Assembly (NCBI GenBank): GCA_016648135.1
Contig: JADDOH010010923.1
Span: 1 to 64,000 of the forward strand
DNA from: Agrypnia vestita
Lineage: Eukaryota > Arthropoda > Insecta > Trichoptera > Phryganeidae
Reading direction: 5' to 3'
DNA: 64,000 bases
The position numbers and the translations under genes are program-made. The notes under the pieces are model-generated. The model made no database searches. It was not told the origin of the DNA and saw nothing but the letters and a program-made list of their open reading frames with translations. Shown here in pieces: positions 9,687 to 21,307 of the stretch; positions within the stretch are counted from its first letter, which is position 1, and each line of letters starts with the position of its first letter.

Positions 9687-9965
9687 TTAATATGAAAATA
9701 AATTTAAAAGATAACTATTTGCAAAAAGAACCTGATTATTTATAATATTCAATTTACTATTTACACTCTTTCTTATTTCCAAAATTTCTAATTTATCAAA
9801 TTGTGATTCTGTATAATTTGTATGTAAAATTTGTAAACCCTTATTAATATCAAAAGAATGACCCGTAGCCAAAAGATGGTTAGCAAATTCAGAATAATTA
9901 TTACTATTTAAACACCTTAAGTGTTCTTTAATTCTAATTTCAAAATTTCTTAAGCTAATTAATAT
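9687..9965 (-). pseudogene. PLE protein, C-terminal end after GIY-YIG domain
   Basis: The frame reads LRNFEIRIKEHLRCLNSNNY, then SEFANHLLATGHSFDINKGL, then QILHTNYTESQFDKLEILEI and on to a stop at 9687. The pattern R-x-x-EH, then NHLLATGHSF, then E-L/I-E-I near the end is that of Penelope-type reverse transcriptases with a C-terminal GIY-YIG endonuclease. About 90 residues of a protein usually over 700 residues long remain. The reverse transcriptase and the catalytic part of GIY-YIG lie upstream and are absent. The frame is uninterrupted, suggesting a fairly young insertion. Confidence 0.75.
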
Positions 9966-10195
9966 TATATACGTATTTATATTATATATTTATTAAGCTA
10001 ATATAAAGATCGCAACATTACTAAAATACCCGATATTGACATATTTTCTGGCTCGAAAAAAATATTCCATTTTGTCAAAATTATTTCGAAAAGGTTTTTG
10101 CTGGGTTTTAGAATTATTGGGGTTAATCAATAAATTACGAAATTACAATTTTCTGAATATGGCGTATTTAGATTATCGGGGTTTTATTGTGATTT

Positions 10196-10780
10196 TAGAA
10201 AAAAAGTTTTGCCAAAACGCCTCCAGTACCGTTTGATTTAGAGACATGTTCTGTATTTCTTGTATTATCATATATTTTATAAAGCAGCTTATCGAATCTT
10301 GTTTTATTTGTTGAATTTATCCAAGTAAGATAGAAGTGAAGATCATTCATTACACGTGTAGCCAGTGTGTTGATATATTTCTTTTCAAGTACCTACATTA
10401 CATTTTTTAAATTTTTTATTTATGAGAAAGTAACGGTACAATTATACGTCAGGTTACACATGAGTAGCAAGTAGAATAGAATAGGACCATTTTACAAGAT
10501 TATTACAAATTATTTATACGAATTGCCGCATAATGACAAACAGAGACAATTATAAAAAAATGCGTAGAAAGGGAATGAGGAGTGAGGATAGATGTGGGAT
10601 CTAGCTGGTAAAAATTGAAAGGAAAGATGTTATAGCATAAAAAAAAATTTACAGTAAATATTTATCATTATAATGATAGAGTTAGTTAATTAAAATAATG
10701 AATTGATAAATTGAGGACATCCAAATTACTCAATTCAGTATTGAAGTATTACAATTAATTGAAAACAATATAATAAGTTC
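10196..10780. other. No gene; AT-rich spacer
   Basis: Unique AT-rich DNA without recognisable features. Confidence 0.4.
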
Positions 10781-11330
10781 TGGTTTGGTTATCTCCACAC
10801 GCGCGGAAGCAAAACGAATAACGAAGTAATACAAAGTTTGCCTTGTTCAAATGGCTCGAAGTGCGCAACCATTCGCTCCGATGATCGTATCACATCGAGT
10901 AACAGAATTACCATAGTACATCTTGAATGGAGCGATTCGGCATTATATCTCGTGTGCGGGAAACCTTTGTGAATGTTTAAACTCGCAAAAGACTGTTAAA
11001 ATGGCGTTTTGTGCGGAAGTTTCAGTCCATAAAACATCGCGCCACCCGCGCGGATCACTGTCGCTGATACGCGCGCCAGACGCCCTCCGCCGGCATATAA
11101 CTTTTAATGCGCGAAAGGATATCGCTCTCAGCGAAAATTTAGGAGAAAACCTACACCGAGTCGGCGCTTTGATTCGACAAAGTGTATTATAAACGTTATG
11201 GCGGCAATAATAATAATTGTAGAGACAACGACAAAGACTTGGGTAATAAAAATAATAATTCGGTTTACGAGCTCCGATCGTGGGCGCAGTTTGTCGAAAG
11301 TTTCAATCCCTTTTCGTATCGATTTTTAGG
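10781..11330. other. CpG-rich island, function unknown
   Basis: This ~550-bp block is full of CG dinucleotides (for example CACACGCGCGGAAGC near 10797, CACCCGCGCGGATC near 11044, TACGCGCGCCAGACG near 11068) in an otherwise AT-rich region. An open frame of 89 codons at 10923-11192 has no recognisable domain. It may be a promoter-type island or an ancient conserved element. The sequence alone does not show transcription. Confidence 0.35.
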
Positions 11331-14300
11331 AAATATTTTCAAAAACGTTGCGGGTGCATAATGTTATGATTTTGAAAATCTAAATGGCTAGAGTATATTG
11401 AAGAGATAAAGTTGACTTCGTGAATTTTGTTTAATAAAAAATGCTTAAAATTTTATCTTGTTCGACCGATATTATATATTTGTAAAAAAAAAATTCGTAA
11501 GCCTTTTTTACTTATGCATTTAAAGAAATAGTATGTTAAGAGACTACTTTCGTACGTACATACGTTCTCGTTTAGTTAAATTATTCAAAAATAATAATTT
11601 ATATAAACTAGCAGCTAAATAATCAGCTGGCTGCCTACCTATCTATCTGCACCTTGTATCTGCAATTGGCTAACGGCTGCGCGCCCGATAGTGTCTGCGA
11701 TTGGCTATCGCCATACGATTTTGTTATTTTTTTTAATGGCAATGTCAAAATCACGCACTGTTTATTGCGTTTTTGAAGCAATCATAATATAGACGATACG
11801 TCACCATATACGGGTTAGAATTGGATACATTATAATTGGATGTAGCCAAAAAATTTAATGTAAACATATACTTGCCTGCATAAAAAATAAAATTGACATA
11901 AGAAAATATGTATAAATATCAATGTTTTTCTTCTTTAAGTGACTTAAATGTTGATTAATGTACCTTTATGTAATATTTATATAAAATCTAAATCATTATT
12001 ACATCATATAATATCTAAATGAATATATCTAAATGTATTTTAAAATAATCTGTTAGTATAAGTCTTTTCATATAAGCTTGCAATTGAGTTAGTGTGGGTA
12101 TAGTGAGTAGATACGCGCATTGTTTCGTTATGTTTACGGATACGAGAGGGATAGGGATAGTAAACAAGGGGGTCCTCTCAGTCGACGGCCTGTTTTTTAA
12201 GTATTTTTAGGATTTTTTTTTGACAAATAGTAAAAAGATAAGACTTTGACTTTTTTATCATTTATTTATATATATTTAAAGAGCATGTGTATAAATTTTC
12301 AACAAAAAATATCGAGTGCAACGTGAGTTATATTACTCCAAACACCCCCACCCCGAAAAAATGGACGCCCACCGTCTCCACGATTCCGAATGATTGGCTT
12401 ATCTGAAATCAAAAAAATAGTAGCATTTCAATTTGTAAGGTTAAACACAAAAAATAGTCTATTATCAATTGAAAATACCAAAAATTGGATTTTTGGTAGC
12501 CTTCCGGAAAAAAGTTTCGATTTTCATGGTTTTTTGGTTATGTTTTTGTTATAAAAAATAGAAATATTAAGAAATTTGCAATGATAATAGGTCATTTTAT
12601 GCGTCTATATGTGCTAAATCTACCCTATAAATTTGAAATAATTCAGTCAAACCGTTCTCGAGATTTGATGGAGACCAATTTGAAAAACACTCTTTTGAGA
12701 AAAACGCGTTTAAAGTTTTAAGTACGGTTAAAACTATGAAAATTTCAACTTACCCTCAATCGGCGATGCCTGGTCCATACAGTACTCCTTCTTCTTCCTC
12801 CTGGAAGTCTTCTAAAGCCCACTGTTCAGTTTTTGTATCAATTCTTGCTGAATTTTTGTTAATAGCGCATAATACGCTGTGTCTCCAATACCGAATATAT
12901 GTCTATAAGACAGCAAAAAAGATTTATTCCTTCATGACCAACTCCTAATAATCGTATCACAAATACAAACCGGCGATTTATTTCGCACGCACTCTGAATC
13001 AATGGGCCTGAGTTTATTACAGTCCGGTTTTCACAGTTACACGACAGAATAATTTTAAAACCTAAGACTCGAAAACTTGATTGGGAAAATTTATAAAAAT
13101 GGCATATATTAAGAAAAATGCATTTTTTGCTTCATGGAGTACTTACCTACGAAAAATAAACTCGACGTCAAGCCGAAATTGGGTGATAGGCCATAATAGT
13201 TATCAGAAACTTAAAAAAAAAACAGTCAGTCAAAACTGGGCAAAGTATAGATTTTGAATACTTGGTTTAGTCAAAAAGTGACATTTTCTCCCAAGCTGGA
13301 GCAGTTGGATTTGAATTTTGGACAAAAGTTTACAGAAGCATTATTCAGGATTACACAATAATAAAAAAAATGAAGAAAAATACAAAAAATACAGCAACCG
13401 GAGTAAAAAGACCGTCACAGGGTGTAGATTTTATTTGATTTTTTTTTTAAATGCTTATAATTTTTAAAACACACGACTTGAATTTTTTAAAATATTTTTC
13501 TAATAATTATTATAACTTGATTTCGGCTTGATGTCGAGATACGGGAGATAAAATGAAGAGCTCCGAAGAATCTTGGTGCAAAAATGTACATCCATTTATT
13601 TTGTTACGATTGTTATGCTTGCTGCACGTTCGTTTGCATCAATGTGTTTGTAAACACGAAGAGCGCAATGTGCACAAGGATGGCCTTACCGATAAAGGGT
13701 TACATGTTTGTGTTGGTGTGATGCAACCCCATGTGATTTGGGGATCGCTTCAAGGGGAAGATTTTAATTATTTTCTAAAACAAATGATAGGGGTAGATGA
13801 CACAGCGCCCCAGCGATAAATACGTCCAGATTTATTTGGTCAGATGCCATTAGAGCATGCTAATGGAATGGCGAAGATACCTCCTATCGAATTTCTTATG
13901 TACTGAAAATAAACGAGTTTCGAGCATTTGTATGCATTGCGGTGTCGATTACGTTCGGACAAAAAAAAATGTTTTTTCTAAAATATTCATATAGATTCAA
14001 TTCTATTGTATGTATGAAATTATTATTATTAATAAATTATCATCTGTACTTTTACATGCCGGTTCCTAGAGAATAAGTATTTACCTATACAAGGCCGAAA
14101 CCCATGAATTAGTAATTTTTTCGACTTTTATCAAAATATTTGTAAATTTTTTTATCATAGTTTCCCTGCCGGCAGTTAAATATACTATTCTAAACCCTGG
14201 CTATTGGGCATCTTTACTAAGTCCTACATGTACTGTGTTTTTGACGGGTAATGCAGGCTCGGCGATAGCAACATCGCTATCGTTGCCGCCTTCTGGTTTG

Positions 14301-14392
14301 CTGGCGCGGGATTCAAACACCATATCCGCCGTTTAATCTGTTTTTTTAGCCATGAATTCGAAGGAATTTACGGACGTTACGCGAAGTTACGG
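11331..14392. other. No gene; old dispersed repeat at about 12600-12850
   Basis: Blocks around GAGAAAAACGCGTTTAAAGT (12697) and GATGCCTGGTCCATACAG (12765) recur, diverged, at about 40450 and 40528. 12600-12850 is therefore a dispersed repeat. An 88-codon frame at 13553-13819 matches nothing I know. Confidence 0.35.
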
Positions 14393-14444
14393 GGACAGAC
14401 AGACAGACAGACGGACGGACGGACGGATGGACAGACAGACAGAC
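14393..14444 (+). repeat. GACA/GGAC microsatellite
   Basis: A run of GACA repeats switches to GGAC repeats and back to GACA over about 52 bp. Confidence 0.9.
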
Positions 14445-14914
14445 AACGAAATTATTACATTTGATGGGAAGTGTGATTTTCCATAGCAGTGTAAATACAG
14501 CAGAAAGCTACCTTAAGTTAACAACATTGCAGCAAAAATATAAATTTGTAATAAAATGTTACTACCGGTGTGTTATATTTCTCACCATGAATAGGAGATA
14601 CATTAGTGTATCAAGTCAAAAAATATTATTTTTTAGTTAATAATGCAGTGTTTTTGAGCATTTTCGGTTTGCTTACTCCTTTAACGAAGTAACTCAAATA
14701 AAATGTGAAATGCGTTGTACTTGAGTTAGTATGAAAACCATAAATCTTAATGCATTACAGTATTGATCTAAAATGATTAGTGCATTAGTGTATTAAGTCA
14801 AAAACTAAAAATAATAACATTTTCGACTCGTTATCAAGGCAGGAATCCACCTGTAAAGTTTTTGCTACTAGCTATGGGATACCCTGTACAGCTTATGCTT
14901 GATTTATTATAAAA

Positions 14915-14927
14915 CAGCCATTAAATA
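14915..14927. repeat. 13-bp direct repeat (TSD), left of FB1 copy 2
   Basis: CAGCCATTAAATA, repeated exactly at 15563-15575. Confidence 0.8.
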
Positions 14928-15096
14928 CAGAATATTTTGAGTTTGTTCAAATCTTTCAGAACAGTGCTGGATTTATGTCATAGAGACATTATTAATCAAT
15001 TAATGTATCTATAATATACATTAATTGATTAATAATGTCTCTATGACATAAATCCAGCACTGTTCTGAAAGATTTGAACAAACTCAAAATATTCTG
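14928..15096. repeat. 81-bp palindrome with 7-bp spacer
   Basis: Arms 14928-15008 and 15016-15096 are inverted complements with almost no mismatch. A transcript of either strand would form one long hairpin. Confidence 0.85.
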
Positions 15097-15562
15097 AATT
15101 GTAAATACTGGTAAAAAGGAATTCAACAAAAATTGGAAATAATATTTCCTGGCGTATCCTAGTGTAATGCAAGTATTCGGATGAATTTCATTACACACAA
15201 TAAAGTATATTGCTCTCAAAATTCCGTAAAAAATCAATGTAGATTTTCTGATTAGCGACATCTGTGGGGATTTAGGGGAATGAAAATGGCTTTGCACAGG
15301 CCGCATGGAAAAGGTGCTTATTACTCATATATGAAAGCTTTCCACGCAATTTGAACATATATACAACTTCCAAAAAATGAATAAGCATGGTATATTCTAT
15401 CATGGGTGGAAATGGCGAGTGTTACATTTGTGTAAAGTGATCACTTAAGCCAACCATAAAAAGATAGATCATAAGTCCTATTACACCCAAATGACTTCTA
15501 TACCTACTTTCCCATAATTAATACAGTTTCGTCTCTGTGAGATATCTATAATATACATTAAT
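14928..15562. mobile_element. FB1 foldback retroelement, copy 2
   Basis: It starts CAGAATATTTTGAGTTTG and ends ATATACATTAAT. The head forms an 81-bp near-perfect palindrome. The middle and right arm match copy 1 (438-790). The foldback joint differs from copy 1: here the head is inverted, there the tail arm. The exact 13-bp flanking repeat fixes the boundaries. The minus-strand frame at 14992-15306 covers the palindrome and has no known domain. Confidence 0.7.
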
Positions 15563-15575
15563 CAGCCATTAAATA
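15563..15575. repeat. 13-bp direct repeat (TSD), right of FB1 copy 2
   Basis: Exact match to 14915-14927. Confidence 0.8.
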
Positions 15576-16646
15576 TTTTTTATGATCGCCGTTCACAACT
15601 TGCAGGATTGAGACTTGCCGCCCAGCCGGGTGCGTGGAGCTCGGTGGGTGGCGGGTTAGTAGGAACCTGCATTACCATCAATTAATGTGACGGCGCACCA
15701 TTAATTAATCAGTGTGTAAGCATTACACCCGCAAACAGCTTACAGTTGGTATTGATTTAATGACGTTTAATACGATACTGTTGTTACGGCGTGACGTACC
15801 GCGCCATGTTTCTCTCATGATTATTGCAATTTGATATTTCCAAATGACATATGTTCGGTCCATTACTCCCACTACCGCATAAATATTTTTTCACAAATAC
15901 CTACAAGTAAATAAAAAAACATAATTACGTTTGGTGTGCATGGGTGTACGATTAAATTAAAAATATTTTTAGATAAACTTAAAATAGTTCTTACATAAAC
16001 ATACACAAAAGATTCATCAATCTTACCTAAAATTTACACAACATTTACACAAATGTAGGTAGATAGGTAAATATAATTTCAATATAGATATGTGCTGTAC
16101 ATCAGACATTTTTTAAATTTGGACTTTTCCTTGGGCAGTCTCATTCGATATGTTTGTCTTGTACCATTATTAAAAGAAACATTTTTTTGTTGTGATTTTT
16201 AACATTTTTGTTCTTACTCTCCAATAAAAAAAATAGTGCACAGCAAGGGATAACATACTGGTGCAAGAAAAATGTATAGCTACACAAAATAATTTTCAAA
16301 AACTAGCCATTAATATTTTTACAAATAAATTAAATGTATTTCAAAGCTCTGTTTGTTTTTACGTACCTAAATTTAAATTGTAATAAAACACAAAATTTAT
16401 GTGTAAATTTTATTTCTAAATAATTTCTACGGTATTATATAAGCTGTCTCTGTATAATATCAACCAGTAAAATAAATATGTATTTTCTTAGCTATAAAAA
16501 ATATAAGTTGATTCAAATCAGAATATATATATATTATAATATATATATTTTTTTTTTTAATTTCAAATAACGCCTATCTTATTACTATCACGACGTCTGA
16601 TTTCGTCATTGATGATTGATGATATTCTATGGAAAACATCATCATA
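15576..16646. other. No gene; complex stretch at 15590-15850 and TA-rich end
   Basis: 15590-15850 is GC-richer with several ATTAATTAAT sites and no frame; possibly conserved non-coding DNA. 16525-16552 is a TA/T simple-sequence tract. Confidence 0.3.
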
Positions 16647-16877
16647 TATATGTGAGGTATACAAGCAAAGGCACCTATATCAAAAAATAAATTTTGAATG
16701 CAATTATCGAGGATTACTAATTTAAAATTGACTGAATGTTAGATTTTATGTAAATATCTGTCTTCCAAAATCATGTTTTCTATAGAATCTCGAATTCAGC
16801 ACATTCTAAATTAACAATCCTCGATGACTGCATTAAGGTATTTTTGATATTGCTGCCTTTGCCATACCTCACATATA
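16647..16877. mobile_element. MITE with ~75-bp imperfect terminal inverted repeats
   Basis: The left end is TATATGTGAGGTAT and the right end ATACCTCACATATA. The inner arms continue to match in inverted order (GGCACCTATATCAAAAA against TTTTTGATATTGCTGCC, CAATTATCGAGGATT against AATCCTCGATGACTG). It is about 231 bp with no coding capacity. The superfamily is not clear. Confidence 0.7.
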
Positions 16878-18117
16878 ATCTTATTATAATCTTTATAAAT
16901 ATATGCTGTATGGTGTCGGAGAAACTGACGACGATATTAAAATATTAAACTTAAAATAGCGCAAAATCTCAAATCCTCTTATTGTGCCCACGCCTTTATA
17001 TTTATAAAGCATATTTGAGCAATCTTTTCCATTTTTCTTGTACTATCTTCAAAAAAATATTTTTGTTATTGTAACAATTGTATAATAAATTTGAAAACTC
17101 ATATAAATTCCTTAATGGTACCGGTTTGAAATAATAATTTAAGGATTAAAATTCCCGCTGTCGTAAATTCAACCATTGGTGGTGCGAAAAAAATTAAATA
17201 CATACGATTTTAATTTTATACGTACGATTTTTTATTAGGCTTGGATATACCTACCTACTGCCGAATAATAAACCACAATTTATTATATTATTTATGTAAA
17301 TAATATTATGTAAATAAAATGTAAATAATACCAATAAATAAAGTAATTTATGTAAATCATGTGATTACATCTATTTCTTAACAACCCTAATATATCTGAT
17401 AATCTTAGATGAAAGTGTTGTGGATCAATAAAATTTTATTTATAGTAAATAATTTTAGTTCGTAATTTTATAATTATTTATATGTACATCAAATTGATTT
17501 TTTGTGCTGATATTTTATTTACATAATTGTTTTTTGATAACTTACTTAGTTTTTTTTAATGTGTATATTTTAATTTCTGATGATTACTATTGGTTGCTTG
17601 CTTGTGTAATATCTCTTGTTATATATGAATTTATTTAATGGTGGTATGCCCCATTTAATAAATTATTATAAATTCATTTTATTGTAAATTTTTAATTGAC
17701 ATCACTCATTTGACGTACAACTTTAATGTTGTATTTTTTGTAACTCGTTGTACGACTAGCTAATCTGTTATAAAAATAAATAATTATAATTTATTACATG
17801 ACTTTCGTGTTTGAGTTTGTATCATAAAGACATATTAATATGGAGAAACATCTGTTATATATTTAAGCATACGTAATGATTTATAATTCTTAGAATTATA
17901 AATCATCAATAATTAGATAAGTTAATTTGTTTTAGATAAAGTACGTAAGTAAGTTTCATATAATTTAAAGTGAATATAAAGTGAATATAGTTGTAGTTTA
18001 TTTCTTTTATAAGGATTTTTTAAATTTATTATTTTGTTAAGTGTGCATTTCTAAGATTATATATCGTTTTATTTGGCGGTCCCTCGTTACGAGGATGATG
18101 TGTCTGCCATGTTGTAA
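16878..18117. other. No gene; AT-rich spacer
   Basis: A small perfect hairpin (TTATAATTCTTAGAATTATAA) lies at about 17880. Otherwise featureless AT-rich DNA. Confidence 0.4.
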
Positions 18118-18485
18118 TTACGTATCCGAGCGTGGCTGAGGAGCCTTATTCTGAAACCGCACACCTTTCCACAAGTTGTGTACACGCATCCGGTGAATAG
18201 TGGGGTTCAAAAAGAAGGGGTTTCCTCCCTTTCTTTCCTCTTTTTTCTTTTTAAGGTAATTGTATCGGTCCTTTTCTACTTGATTGTTTTCCCGGCGCAG
18301 TGTACTTTTTGGTGCCATTGTGCTCGGTTATGGGCCGCGATTTTCCAGTTTTTAGGATCTATCCTACACCTGCTCAGGATATCTTTGTATCTTTTTGCGG
18401 CCCACCCTGTCTTTTTGCCGTGCGATAGCTGTGCATACATAATTTCTTTAGGGAGCCGCGTCTCGACCATACGCACAATACGCAA
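18118..18485 (-). pseudogene. LINE protein C-terminus (retrotransposon remnant)
   Basis: The minus strand reads MRIVRMVETRLPKEIMYAQL, then SHGKKTGWAAKRYKDILSRC and IDPKNWKIAAHNRAQWHQKV. This is the usual ending of one class of non-LTR reverse transcriptases: an R-M/L-x-x-x-R-LPK-x-x-x-Y motif, an RP/A-x-x-RYKD motif and a W-x-x-x-A-x-x-R-x-x-W motif. After a frameshift the second frame continues to 18118 with a decayed stretch where a C-terminal zinc finger normally stands. It is dead. Confidence 0.7.
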
Positions 18486-19701
18486 TTATTACTTTATAAA
18501 CTATCATTTACATTATAAAGTGTTAAAAGTGAGACCATTATTTATTTAAAGTTTTTGTACAGAAATGTTGGTATTTATGAATAAAATAAAATATTGGAAT
18601 TATTAATTAGCTAAGGCAGTATGTTTTGAATAAAGTTTTATTGTAGACTTGGGATTCAGAACGAATTAGTGGACTGTGTTTTGGTTCTAGCTGCTGAAAT
18701 GTGCATGTTGAAATTGTGCTTCCTAGCGAAAAGAAATTGTACCATCCAAATGTAAATTGTACAATTTGACCGTGTATAATTTGAATATCCGGCACTGGCC
18801 TTGAAATGACCATCCCCATCTGGTCCATGGGGCGTCAGCTGGCGGTACAATATCCTCTTTGAATCCCAAATGTGTTTTCACTTAAATATTACTCTATCAT
18901 TCGCATCGCACGTCCCTCCGTCGGAATTTTATTCAAATTTTGAATCGGCGATTTTTCACTGTTCTCGCTTTTTACACTTGGATAAATTTGAATGGATAAT
19001 GTCATGAAATTTCGCTTACGTAGATCTATAAACAATATACAGTGATTTTCGCATTTTCTCGACAAACGCAATTCAAAAGTAAATTATCCAATTGTTTTCC
19101 TTTACGAAACAGTCAAAAATTTAATATACCTTATTTATATTTGAATACAGTTATAAATCGTATTTAAAAATAAGCAACGGTGGTAATTTCATGAAGATTT
19201 TTTAAGTACCGAACGGACCACAGTGCATCGTTTTGATAAAACAAAGTAGTGTCTCTAAATAGTAAAAATATTTTATTGAAAAAATATATTTTATTTTATA
19301 TGCATATAATAAATATTAGAAAGAGATGGAACGTATGTAAAAGTAAATGGAAAATGAAAGAATGTTTATTCCATAGTTTGGATGGAACCATGTTGAACCA
19401 AACCAACACTGATTGATTTTTGATTGAAAGAGTTAAAAAATGCAATCCACAGAAATCTTATCTTTTCTACCTCTATTTTAATGAAAATATTCTACATACA
19501 TGTAGATTTGCCCGAATATACGCAGCCCGTCATTTGACTAGGAAGATTGCAGATTAAGACCATGGGTATTTCCGTCATTAGTATTTCCATCCGACCGACG
19601 ACAATTATTTTGGTGTTTGTCCATCCAATTATTTGTATTTTTAAAAAATTCATTCATTTCGTGACTCATTGATAAATATAACAATTTATGTTTATTTAAA
19701 A
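18486..19701. other. No gene recognised
   Basis: Several short frames on both strands show no domain or codon signature. AT-rich unique DNA. Confidence 0.4.
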
Positions 19702-19757
19702 AAAAAACTTTTTTCCAGATTGTTAGTTAACTTTCTAAAAACCACTACCAGATTTTA

Positions 19758-19799
19758 GGTCTACCGGTTTCGAGACGTACCCGTCTCTTCGTCAGGACC
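19758..19799 (-). ncRNA. Hammerhead-like ribozyme, PLE family 2, left arm
   Basis: All parts intact: GGTC, CTGACGA, A, GAGACG-GGTA-CGTCTC, GAAA, C-CG-GTA, GACC. Cleavage is expected between 19762 and 19761 on the minus strand (after GTA). It is the exact reverse complement of the motif in the other arm. Confidence 0.75.
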
Positions 19800-20000
19800 A
19801 ACACTACACCACTACATTTACAACACTACACACCTCAAACATAGTATTGTTACACTTCCAACAATAATTGATCACATGCGTGTTAGTCTTGTCAGGGACA
19901 AACATGCACAAGACTAACACGCATGTGACCAATTATTGGTGGAAGTGTAACAATACTATGGTTGAGGTGTGTAGTGTTGTGAATGTAGTGGTGTAGTGTT

Positions 20001-20042
20001 GGTCCTGACGAAGAGACGGGTACGTCTCGAAACCGGTAGACC
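20001..20042 (+). ncRNA. Hammerhead-like ribozyme, PLE family 2, right arm
   Basis: Identical in order and pairing to 3618-3659. Predicted cleavage is between 20038 and 20039. A full transcript through the palindrome would also carry the antisense arm, which could mask the ribozyme. Confidence 0.75.
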
Positions 20043-20131
20043 TAAAATCTGGTAGTGGTTTTTAGAAAGTTAACTAACAATCTGTTATAATGTCTAACCG
20101 CAAAGTTAATGCTTTAAATATTAATAATATT

Positions 20132-20719
20132 AACAACTATTTTCCATTTAATTTGCAAGGTTAAACTAACCTAAAAATCAACTGATTCTTATTCCTAATG
20201 ATATTTTAAAATGTATATTAAAATTCCCGATACGCACATAATGGAAGGTTTGATATTTCATCAATTGTATACAATCTTTACGATATTCACAGTAAAAAAG
20301 GCGATGGCTGCGGATGGCACACCTTACGCTTTGAAATTATTCCCCAACATATCAGTTTTATGGATATGTAAAATCGAAATCGCAACGCTTTACAGCAATA
20401 ACCATATCATAACCGAGTATATGATCTAACGATTCTCAAAGCAGCCACGTCTTGAAGAAGAGCATCGCATAAACATGAAGTGTTGCATCATAAAGAGCGC
20501 GGCAGGCCTTGTATAGCGATGATAGCGCCACCTGCGCCCCGGCGGCGCACTTGCCAACTACAACAATAATTGTTATAAAACTTGAATTTTAAAATAGTGG
20601 ATAAATTTTAAAATAAATATGAAAAGCTGTTAAATTAAGTAATTATAACATCATCACTTCCATTTTACATCGCGATTGGTTCCTGAGATCCCGCAAATTA
20701 CTGTTGACTATAAAAAAAA
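20132..20719. other. No gene recognised
   Basis: Short GC-rich part at about 20510-20560 (CCACCTGCGCCCCGGCGGCG). The rest is AT-rich. Confidence 0.35.
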
Positions 20720-21307
20720 CTAACCCATAAAAAACGAGTTTTTATTTTACTCCCTTTCTTTGTAAATTAAGTTTACCATCATGTAATTAAATAATTGATT
20801 GCCTGAAAATGAAACATGTCTAGACAAATATTTATGTCAAAAATCTCTAAAAATATCTCTTTATTATTTGATTTCTTCCCAAAAAACAAAAAAAAAAGTG
20901 TGCTGTCGTCTGTGAACCAATAGTCATAAAATTTTGAAATTCGTAGTGAAGTACCTATTATACCTACCGAAGGAGTAATTCAATTTTTATATATTCCGTG
21001 ACGTTATCGGGCCGCCGCCGCCGTTGCTAATCAAACTTTTCTAATGATTCCAATTTGAAAAAACCAATAAAATTTCTAAAAATCCGAAATTATACTATAA
21101 TTATTAATTTTTTTTAACGAAAATTTGATGGATCTTTTTGATCGTCGCCACGAGTCTGCTTGCAAAGTTTTATCTCGATTGAATCACGGAAAAAGGGTCA
21201 AAAATCGATCCAAAGTTTTTTTTGACGGCAAGCCGGCGAACAAAATTTGGATCAACAAGCAAGCAGACGCCACGAGTAAATATAAAGGGAGTAAAAATAG
21301 TAATAAC
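20720..21307 (+). mobile_element. R4 dispersed element, copy 2
   Basis: Starts AACCCATAAAAAACGAG, then TTTTATTTTACTCCCTTT. Ends CCACGAGTAAATATAAAGGG then AGTAAAAA. Contains the shared inner block (GACGTTATCGGGCCGCCG, ATCTTTTTGATCGTCGCC, GCAAGCAGACGCCACGAG). Frames inside it are by-products. Confidence 0.7.

Larger units (their letters stand above)
9472..9985 (-). mobile_element. PLE family 1b copy with protein tail
   Basis: Minus-strand element cut at its 5' side. The C-terminal protein frame (9965-9687) is followed by about 85 bp of untranslated DNA. A hammerhead-like motif (9602-9566) and the tail ending GAAGAAGAAG at 9472 complete it. Flanked by a 10-bp direct repeat. It is the best evidence in the window that the hammerhead-bearing repeats are Penelope-like. 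Confidence 0.8.
9250..10195. mobile_element. Possible pogo/Tigger-type DNA element, interrupted by a PLE
   Basis: The left end has TAGAACCTAGTTAATTCGGA and the right end, inverted, has TAAAACCCCGATAATCTAAA. Both resemble the terminal repeats of pogo/Tigger-like MITEs. A related stretch is at 29092-29160. The PLE at 9472-9985 sits inside. The match is imperfect and no transposase is seen. Confidence 0.4.
19716..20131 (-). mobile_element. PLE family 2 copy, large near-perfect palindrome
   Basis: 19716-20084 is an inverted repeat with arms of about 180 bp, starting CAGATTGTTAGTTAACTTTC and ending with its complement. The lead at 20085-20131 matches, in reverse, the lead of the 3437-3700 copy, so the element reads on the minus strand. 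Each arm has a complete hammerhead-like motif. Diverged 13-14-bp flanks (ending AACTTTTTTC at left, AACTATTTTC at right) look like an old target duplication. Confidence 0.75.

Noticed and set aside
10923..11192. 89-codon frame in the CpG-rich island
   Set aside because: No domain, splice context or homology recognised; reported only as an island.
14992..15306. 104-codon minus-strand open frame as a gene
   Set aside because: It lies in the FB1 element and partly in its palindrome; the related frame in copy 1 is broken. It could be an old element protein but no domain is visible.
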